Source: Chaetoceros tenuissimus
Lineage: Eukaryota; Bacillariophyta; Thalassiosirophyceae; Chaetocerotales; Chaetocerotaceae
Length of the DNA stretch: 64,000 nucleotides
Assembly: GCA_021927905.1 (NCBI GenBank)
Contig: BLLK01000062.1
Coordinates: forward strand, 62,001 to 126,000
Direction of reading: 5' to 3'
Below the pieces are notes generated by a model. That model searched no databases, was not told the DNA's origin, and saw nothing but the letters and a program-made list of their open reading frames with translations. A program made the position numbers and the translations under genes. Shown piece by piece: positions 57,077 to 64,000 of the stretch (position 1 is its first letter; each line of letters begins with the position of its first letter).

Positions 57077-60000
57077 TTACATGACACCCGTAAACCACCT
57101 CTGATAACGGTCGTAGCAAGTTGTTGTCCAATTACCAACACTATTGTCAATCAGTGTGTTTACATATTCTTGACATGCACGGTCATTCAGGTCTAGACGG
57201 AATCTTTGTTGCATTTCCTCTATAGCATCATGTGGGCGCCCTCGGAAACAATCCAGGTCTTCGTTCCCTTCAGCAAGCATTTGTACCAGTAGTGTGATCT
57301 GAAAACAATTTCTTCTTAGCTCGATGAAAGTTTTGTAACATAATTCACGGAATTTGTTGAAAGTATGACTATTGACACCATCCATCACCTCGATAAATTC
57401 CGAGGTGAGCTTGAATGGAGCGCTTTCGAAACCTGAATTTTTACCAGGTGAAGACAAGAAGTAAAATCCAAAGTCGATATGAATTATATGTCCCTTGTTA
57501 TCAAGAAGAATATTTCCATTGTGCCTATCTTTGATTTGGAGAAGAAAGCAAATCATTGAATATGCCGCTAGACTTTCTACAAAGTTTGCCTTCGCATTTT
57601 CGTAAGAGTCCGATCCTGGTTTTCCAAAGTGCTCTTCGAAGAAATGCTTCATATTTGTAAAGTGTGGATGATTCTTTCGTAAAGAGTCAATAGAAATTGT
57701 ATCTGGAATGGCTTCCATTATTCCTCCTCGAAAGGATAGTGCCACAATGTCGTAAGGATAAAGCCACACAGGGACGCGGCCATTCGCCAAAATAGTTGCC
57801 ATGCATTTGATTAATTGTGATGCAAGTTGCTCCTGACGAAGGTCATCGTTCGATTTGATGAGAATTGGGAGTAGACGCCAGTTTGGATTCTTCCCCTGTG
57901 CAGACTTGAGACGAAGTCTTTGCTCTTTTTGAGCCCAATCTTCTTTGAAGACAACCAGTGGTGAGCGTCTGCTCGATGAATCTCCACTGGAATTAGTCTC
58001 AATGTCACTGCTTTCACCGTCAAGAGTTGAAGTAAGAGAAGGAAGTTCTGTAGCTCCATATTCCGATGGAGAGTCTCGGCGATCCAACTTTTTCCCAGGC
58101 GATGGTGACAACCATTGTCCAAGTTTAGCAGTTGGACTTGATCTATCTGAGGACGGTGACATCTCATGTAGACTTGACGAAGGACTTTCATATCTACCTG
58201 GAGAATGGACGTCTACATTGTGAGGATTATCACTTTCAAGAAGACTGTCAACAATTACTTCTTCGTCCATCGAACGAGTTAATGATCCATTCATCCTATT
58301 GAAAATCTTTTCTTGATTTTCTTCAAATTCATCTTTCAGCTTCTTCAATCCAAGTCTTGCTCGCTTCTCAACCTTGGAAAAAAGTGTATTGAGACGCTGC
58401 GGTTGTCTCTTGGCAGTGTACCAATTGCGTAGTACGTCATCTCCTGCATTTGTCGTCCCTCGGGAATGGTCAATGACCTCTAGATAGATAATACAAGGAA
58501 CTCTTTCTTTCGTAGATAGAGCAATACTCTCCGATGATAAGATTCTCCATACACGGTGTAGATACCCATTCACAGGAACGTAGATTGAGTTGGATGGTAA
58601 CATTGAAAACTCCAATTCCTTCAATCGCTTGCGTAGCTCTGTTGTTCTATTACTATTTGGTTGCAATAGCAAATCGTCAGCAATATTTATTAGACTATCC
58701 AAGAAATCGGTTCCTCTGAAGAAATAACTGCGAACTGGCTGCCCTTGGTGGTCTAACCTAAGACTTGACTTCGAATGAGGGAGGAAACCGTGCCCGCCTG
58801 TTTCATTCATCGCATTGATATGGCCTATAGTTGGATATTCTTGAGAAGGATCTACTGGTATAAAAGATGATCCTAGAGGTGAAGACTCTCGCTGCCCTGC
58901 ATCTATATGCTTCAAATCATTCTTTTGCAGGCCAAATTCAAGTTCACGAGCAGCCAGCTCTCCATGAGCTATGATTTTCCTAAGCAATGTCTCAAGAGCA
59001 TCTCTTTCCTCCGGTGAAAATTTAATGCCATTGGATTTTTCCAAGTCTTTTGTTGATGGTGCTTTGATCAGATTTTTCACATTTGTAAAATCGGGTTCTG
59101 AATGTGAGCGCTCTTGTCCGTTTATTGAAAGTCCCATAAACTCAGCAGAGGATGGAAGGCTGTCGCTTCGTTTAACTGGACTGTCGTGTAGATCCTGTTC
59201 CTCAATAAATATTCCTCCCTGTAGACACCATGCTCTCAAGAACCAAAAACACCTATGAGCAAAATGAACATCTGTTTTACACCTATCCAATATCCACTTC
59301 TCCAATTTTCCAGTCAACCAGAATGCATTATGCAAAAGAAAACATAGTAATTGTGGTGCATAAAATGAGAGTTCCATAGAATCTCCCTTCGGAAATGCCA
59401 TATCAAGTCTATGATTCATAAAAATTTCTTCGTGTGCATACATTTGAAGCAAGGCTCGAAATGGTGTATTTTGCTTGAACTTGATCAGTAGATTATTAGC
59501 ATTGGTATTTGTAGACCCATCTTCGTTTTGTCTCATTCTATTTGTGAATGCATCTAGCCTCGACGACCACGTCCTTCTAGCTTCTTTGAATCTCCCTCTG
59601 ATTTCACCCATGAAATCTTAAATCAACAAGTGTTAACAATTGTTATATTTGCAAATACAGAAATGAATATTGAGAAGAATGCAATCAAAAATGTACATAC
59701 CATCATACCCCGTTGAGAAGCATTCATGAATACCGATCAAGCCGCTCAAGCTATTTCTAATACCACTACTGGAAGTTCTTGCCCGGTTTCTTCGACGTCT
59801 TGGTGTAGGTCTAAAGATATCACCTCTGTCTCCATCATCAAACATATCGTGCGTTATGAAAGCATCCATTTCTCCATCATTCTCACTATCACTATTTTCA
59901 TATTCACGAGCAAACAATGGCCCTCTCTCGTTACCATCAATAGATGACGCCTCACTTAATCCCGATTCCAAGTCCGATTCAGAATCACTAGCAATACTAA

Positions 60001-60811
60001 TACCATCCGTAGCATTCCTCTCACGGTCTCTTTTCCTGTATTGACTATAAATCCAATATCCCAACCTCTTTGATTTATCATGACTTGCTTCATTTGACTC
60101 TTGCAATTGACGCTTTATATCATTACTCGTCGGTGCACTACTCCTCACATGAAGTAAAATCATGACGTGCAATCCGATACTCACCAAAGAAAGAGTCAAT
60201 AAAATCCAAATAATATCATATTCCTTGATTTCATCTGAAACTTTTTGTTCCAAAATTTCATCTAATTTGTCATTGCCGTAATTTGCATCTTCTCCACCGT
60301 CTAATGAAGCCTTGACTTCATTTTCACTTTTTGGAAATGTAGGTACATAAAAGTTGGAAAAGTTTTCGCTTGCCAAGATGCTAAATGCGAAAAAGTGACA
60401 TAAAACTGCGATAGCTGAAATGGTGTGTAAGAACCCATATAAATATGGAAACCTAAGTCTTGTTCCAGAATAGACGTGGTAATTGAGTGGAAGTAGAAGA
60501 AGGAGACGAATAATTGAAAGCGGTGGGAGATAAGAGGTGTTCTGAATTGACCAAAGTCCTACATTGAGACAAATAAGAGAGTTAGTGTTGAAGATACATT
60601 CCGTGTGTCAATTCATACGAAAAAGATTGAGTTGAATAATTACAGCTGCTGAAATTTTAAAACAGCAGATTCATGATTGAAGAATCTATGGAATCAAACG
60701 AACGGCATTTTCACTCTTACCTTCTGGTTCTAGCAAGTCATTGTATTTTGAATGCACAAAGACTACAAGGGCGTCAGCTGCAAAACTTCCGAGAGCAGGT
60801 AATAGAAACAT
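57077..60811 (-). CDS. PI 4-kinase beta-like with membrane N-terminus
   Basis: Lipid kinase making PI4P at Golgi-type membranes. Three exons (60811-60721, 60558-59701, 59616-57077) join in phase to 1162 aa. The kinase domain (C-terminal about 300 residues) shows NWRLLPILIKSNDDLRQEQL, VWLYPYDIVAL, the catalytic loop FLLQIKDRHNGNILLD and activation loop IIHIDFGF. Ahead lies a PIK-type helical region (APQLLCFLLHNAFWLTGKLE) and a Ser-rich linker, as in PI4KB. Unlike known PI4KB, the first 330 residues contain three or four likely membrane spans (FLLPALGSFAADALVVFV, PPLSIIRLLLLLPLNYHVY, GFLHTISAIAVLCHFFAF, IIWILLTLSLVSIGLHVMIL). A separate upstream gene is unlikely because both splice joins keep frame. 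Confidence 0.88.
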
Positions 60812-61161
60812 GTTGACCTTATTTGAATACTATTTAGCAAATATAAAATATATATATATTAGCGCATAAAATGATTGAACAGGTAGATTGTCAATATGTA
60901 TTTACTATAATTAACTATGGTAGCTGAGAAAACAAAACTGTCACGTCATGATGAGCCGTTGAAACTTGGTTGAAACGTCCGAAACCCCCAAGCCAAGAGG
61001 TTGAACGTTCGGTAAAAAGCGGTTTACCGTTTCTTTTCAAAATTACAGCTGGTTTTTGATGGAAATAGACAGACACAAAACCGAGGCGAACATAAATGAA
61101 ATACATAAACTTCGATCTTGCTTGATTACAGTAACCTTTAGAATTCATACTTACTCCCAAA
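60812..61161. other. divergent promoter region with hairpin
   Basis: Between PI4K (minus) and the FG/zinc-finger gene (plus). It holds a 7-bp inverted repeat CGGTAAA AAGCGG TTTACCG at 61010-61029 and a short TA run near 60848. No gene is supported. Confidence 0.45.
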
Positions 61162-62094
61162 ATGCAAGATGCAAAACGTCCTACACCGCCAAAGGCGAGT
61201 GATGATTTCTACCCTCCTGCGAAGAGAGCAAGGGCTGAAAGAACTAGTCAATTGACACCACTCAAGAATCATGGACAAGAAATGACAGGCAAGAAGGATG
61301 AGCAAAAGGTTGATAGAAAGTCCACTGCGTTCACAGTAAATCAAAAGGAGAACAGATGGATGAATACAAGTGAAGGAAGAAACTACCTTAGAGATGAAAA
61401 GGGTAGAATCAATCATGGGTCTATAAAGATGTACGGAAATGCAATTAAATTGGGACTTGGTGCAAGCGGACTGAAAGAAAACAAAAGATCCAAGACTGCT
61501 CTAAAGGAACTTAGAGATGAAAAATACAATGGTGTTCACTTTGTTTTTTCAAAGAATGATAGAACAGAAGGAGAGACTGAGGCTCGCAATGCAATCGTGT
61601 CCGTGGCGTTGAAAAAGCATAAGAGTGAACAAGTGTCGAAGCCAGCTGCAAATGTTGCAAACACTCCAAATGCTACTGCTGAAGTGAGTTTATGTCATTT
61701 GCTCAAAAAAGAAGACGGTTCTTGGCAATGCTCTGGCTGTACAACACCAAATCCCAAAACTGCAAGTGATTGTCTTTCTTGTGAGGCTCCGAAGCCTGCG
61801 ACTGTTGGTTTTACTTTTGGAGCTGCCGAGGCTACCACGGCTCAAGTAGATAGTGATTCTACACCAATCGTGTCTGTGGCGTTGAAAAAGCAGTCAATGA
61901 GTCATCAAGTGCCAAAGGCAGCTGCAAATACTTCAAATGATACTGCTGCAGTGAGTTTACCTCCACCTTCTCAAGGATGGGGAGATTTGTTCAAAAAAGA
62001 AGAAGGCACTTGGCAATGCTCTGGCTGTACAACACCAAATCCCAAAACTGCAAGTAACTGTCTTTCTTGTCATGCTGAGGCTGTCGATGCTTGA
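61162..62094 (+). CDS. RanBP2-finger, FG-type nucleoporin-like protein
   Basis: A 310-aa basic protein. Two RanBP2-type zinc fingers (W-x-C-x2-C-x10-C-x2-C) are visible: WQCSGCTTPNPKTASDCLSC and WQCSGCTTPNPKTASNCLSC. They are separated by a phenylalanine-glycine segment (GFTFGAAEA) like Nup153-type nucleoporins, which bind Ran and transport receptors. The N-terminus has TPPKASDDFYPPAKRARAE, a nuclear-localisation-like cluster. The protein ends at TGA 62092-62094, exactly where the preceding repeat unit has CAA (Gln), and similarity to the repeat continues in frame beyond, so the stop is a recent truncation of a longer protein. The remaining product may still function. Confidence 0.75.
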   Translation: MQDAKRPTPPKASDDFYPPAKRARAERTSQLTPLKNHGQEMTGKKDEQKVDRKSTAFTVNQKENRWMNTSEGRNYLRDEKGRINHGSIKMYGNAIKLGLGASGLKENKRSKTALKELRDEKYNGVHFVFSKNDRTEGETEARNAIVSVALKKHKSEQVSKPAANVANTPNATAEVSLCHLLKKEDGSWQCSGCTTPNPKTASDCLSCEAPKPATVGFTFGAAEATTAQVDSDSTPIVSVALKKQSMSHQVPKAAANTSNDTAAVSLPPPSQGWGDLFKKEEGTWQCSGCTTPNPKTASNCLSCHAEAVDA

Positions 62095-62611
62095 GTGGAT
62101 ATTGATTCTACACAAAAGTTGAAGTTATTCGCAAATTTGTAGGTGATAGCATTTGGTTTTCAGTAAAATGCCTGTCGGTCACCAACAGTATAGTTAGGGG
62201 AAAATTGTTGCTTAGATTTGTATAAGTATTCCTATGTGTTCATTATTGCAAGAATACCTTATGTCGTATGAAAATAATTAGATTCACAAATAATATGTTT
62301 AGTAATGGTTTTTATTCTCCTCTTCAATGACTTCGTAGTATAGTTGCCTCGATGGAAATCCTGAGCGCACCATTTTCTATATTCGTCCTCATCATTCTTT
62401 AGACAGAGAAACTCTAAAATATACAAACAACAACAAATGTAGCGGTTGGCAACAACAAAGAAACGCCTCAGGATTGCTTGCAAAAGCGACATATCTTAAT
62501 TCGAAACAATCATCAAGATACTTTGGTTTCCATAATGATTTGCGACTTGTGTATTAGACTCGTTCATAAAATTCGATTGAATGGTGACAGAATCAGAGAC
62601 TAAAGCTCGGA
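62095..62611. other. spacer of tandem duplication
   Basis: It contains the continuation of the truncated repeat unit, a 3' UTR-like segment (62210-62294) closely similar to 63297-63380, and a kinase 3' remnant on the minus strand. It corresponds to the 3' part of a duplicated block. Confidence 0.6.
62283..62430 (-). pseudogene. protein kinase C-terminal remnant
   Basis: In minus-strand sense the frame GFPSRQLYYEVIEEENKNHY followed by a stop aligns with the C-terminus of the kinase at 63405 (FYYEVIKQEYKKHS). Only this end is recognisable; the kinase domain upstream is missing. It marks the 3' part of a second kinase copy created by the tandem duplication. Confidence 0.6.
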
Positions 62612-63301
62612 ATGAAAATCGTGTCCTTGGCATTGAAAAAGCAGTCAATGAGTCATCAAGTGCCAAAGGCAGCTGCAAATACTTCAAATGATACTGCTGC
62701 AGTGAGTTTACCTCCACCTTCGCAAGGATGGGGAAACTTGTTCAAAAAAGAAGAGGGCACTTGGGCATGCCTTATTTGTAGATCATCAAATCCCAAAACT
62801 GCAAGTAGTTGTTTGGCTTGTAAAACTGCAAAGGGGAAAAAATCTGTTGGCGAGAAGCCATCAGAAGAAGATGCTGGGAATGATAAGAAAGACGATGATT
62901 CAAAAGGACCAACTTTTTGTTTTGATAACAAAGACTCTGGTAATACGTTCACATTCTCATATGGCGCACCAGCATCTGATGCAGCTAATTCAAATGCATC
63001 AGGGGGGTTCACATTTGGAGCAGCGAATACAGAAAACTCTAAGGGTGATACTCTGAAGCCTGCGACTGGTGGTTTTACTTTTGAAACAGCGAAGAAAAAA
63101 GACTCTAAGGGTAATACTCCGAAGCCTGCAACTAGTGGTTTTACTTTTGTAGCTACATCTACAGCAGCAACAGAGAAGAAGGATGATACTCCGAAGCCTA
63201 CATTCTAATTCGGCGCGCCAGCACCTGTAGCAGCAACAGAGAAGAAGGATGATGCTCCGAAGCCAGAACTCTCGTCTGGAGCCGCAGCACCGCCTGTTTA
63301 G
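62612..63301 (+). pseudogene. duplicated FG/RanBP2-finger copy, truncated
   Basis: A partial copy of the locus at 61162. It starts with the KIVSLALKKQSMSHQVPK unit, nearly identical to 61869-62020, then one RanBP2 finger (WACLICRSSNPKTASSCLAC) and four FG-type segments (FTFSYGAPAS, GGFTFGAAN, GGFTFETAK, SGFTFVATS). A TAA at 63206-63208 interrupts PKPTF-FGAPAP and the same frame runs on to TAG at 63299. The N-terminal half of the protein is absent; the ATG at 62612 is accidental to the duplication. It may be a pseudogene or the displaced C-terminal part of the original FG gene. Confidence 0.65.
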
Positions 63302-63404
63302 ATTTGTATAAAATATTTCTTGTTGTGTTCATTTTTGCAAGAATATCGTATGTACAAAATTAGATTCAATTCACAAATAATTTCAATTGATAGAATAATT
63401 TATT

Positions 63405-64000
63405 TTAGGAATGTTTTTTATACTCCTGCTTGATGACTTCGTAGTAGAAATCTATCTTTGGCCTTTTACTGGCGTCTCTATGCCATCCTTTGGATAAAAT
63501 CTTTTTTATCTTCCCAGGCCAGAATAATTTTAGTTTTGGTCGGACTCCTTTTTCGTGTACGCAATTGGAGAAACTATTACGACCTGCAAGATTCCAGAAA
63601 GGTGTCTTCATAGTTAGTACTTGCCAAAAGATCAATGTGAAGGAGTAAATGTCCGCAGGAAGTCCATAAACATCTGAAAGCACCTCAGGAGCCATATATC
63701 TAGGTGACCCGGTCTCTGCTGTGTTTTTATATTGGTCTTCTCCAATTTTGGAGTCAGGTTTCAGTTCCTTGGCTGTTCCAAAGTCAAAAATTTTCACATT
63801 GTCGAATTCATCAATACCAATGTTTTGCGGTTTCAAATCTCGATGCATAATACTTTAGTGGAATGATGGTCAATAATTGTTGCAATGCGATTTGAATAGA
63901 TAGGTAAGAAATATAAAAACAAGATACGAACTTACTTTTTGGAATGAAGATAATCTAGGGCAGATCCTATTTGTTGTACTATCGTGTATTGCTTTCGAAC
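63405..64000 (-). CDS. protein kinase, TKL-like, 5' end outside window
   Basis: The C-terminal lobe of a Ser/Thr or tyrosine-kinase-like kinase. Exon 63852-63405 has IMHRDLKPQNIGI (catalytic loop), VKIFDFGTAKEL (DFG), GSPRYMAPEVL (APE), DIYSFTLIFWQVLT and the final conserved Arg in DASKRPKIDFYYEVI. Exon 64000-63936 continues upstream as QYTIVQQIGSALDYLHSK; the two are joined across an 83-nt intron (GTAAGT...AAAG) to read LHSKNIMHRDLKPQN. The N-lobe and start codon lie beyond the window edge. It is convergent with the FG-type copy, and its C-terminus is duplicated near 62283-62430. Confidence 0.9.

Larger units (their letters stand above)
61869..62780. repeat. tandem duplicated coding block
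   Basis: 61869-62025 and about 62620-62776 are close to identical over some 155 bp (VSVALKKQSMSHQVPKAAAN... versus VSLALKKQ...), and the similarity resumes in the 3' flanks (62210-62340 versus 63297-63440), which include both kinase 3' ends. The block therefore carried an FG-gene 3' end together with a convergent kinase 3' end. Confidence 0.8.

Overview
The window looks like nuclear DNA from a centric diatom, probably Chaetoceros-like; this is inferred from gene content and I cannot name a species. Supporting signs are AT-rich intergenic DNA, compact genes with a few short GT-AG introns (about 55-120 nt), signal peptides followed by an ASAFAP-like Phe typical of plastids with a secondary origin, and families expanded in diatoms: BspA-type leucine-rich repeats, helicase-associated (HA) domains, MYND fingers and several membrane glycosyltransferases. 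A silaffin/cingulin-like secreted protein and a possible sperm-axoneme protein fit a silica-walled alga with flagellated gametes.

Layout. 0-9 kb: SKP1; a candidate ciliary microtubule inner protein; a nonaspanin (TM9SF); a head-to-head pair of glutaredoxins, one with an in-frame TGA at its first catalytic Cys (probable selenocysteine), the other the mitochondrial CGFS type; and an AP endonuclease. 9-19 kb: an organellar ketoacyl-ACP synthase whose stop lies 2 bp from the stop of a fused pseudouridine-5'-phosphate glycosidase/kinase; a GT95/96-like glycosyltransferase; PDH E1-beta; an unrecognised helical protein. 19-24 kb: a disturbed accessory island with a 5'-truncated glycosyltransferase-like gene, a broken repeat-borne gene of unknown family, a 269-bp MITE-like element, an intact glycosyltransferase-like gene, and a 42-nt sequence present at both ends of the island. 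23.6-39 kb: a CCR4-type nuclease, an Asp/Asn beta-hydroxylase, RPS28, an esterase, the cell-wall candidate, a 7TM receptor, a conserved unknown, a secreted lipase-like protein and a GT92 enzyme. 39-46 kb: histone H4 with a 3' stem-loop, an HA-repeat fragment, a second 7TM receptor, TatD and an ammonium transporter. 46-64 kb: two decayed BspA-LRR gene starts, fused P5CS, a GDPD phosphodiesterase, RuvBL2, a gene-poor 2.4 kb stretch, a MYND protein interrupted by TAG, a PI4K-beta-like kinase carrying a transmembrane N-terminus, and a tandemly duplicated FG/RanBP2-finger locus next to a protein kinase that runs off the window.

The genes are mostly unrelated housekeeping loci, often as divergent pairs sharing 0.2-0.5 kb promoters or convergent pairs with abutting 3' ends. 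Themes that recur are nitrogen and proline metabolism (AMT, P5CS), redox (two glutaredoxins), secretory-pathway glycosylation (four glycosyltransferase-like genes, TM9SF) and signalling (two related 7TM receptors, PI4K, a protein kinase). Exon joins were worked out by eye from GT-AG sites and frame continuity.
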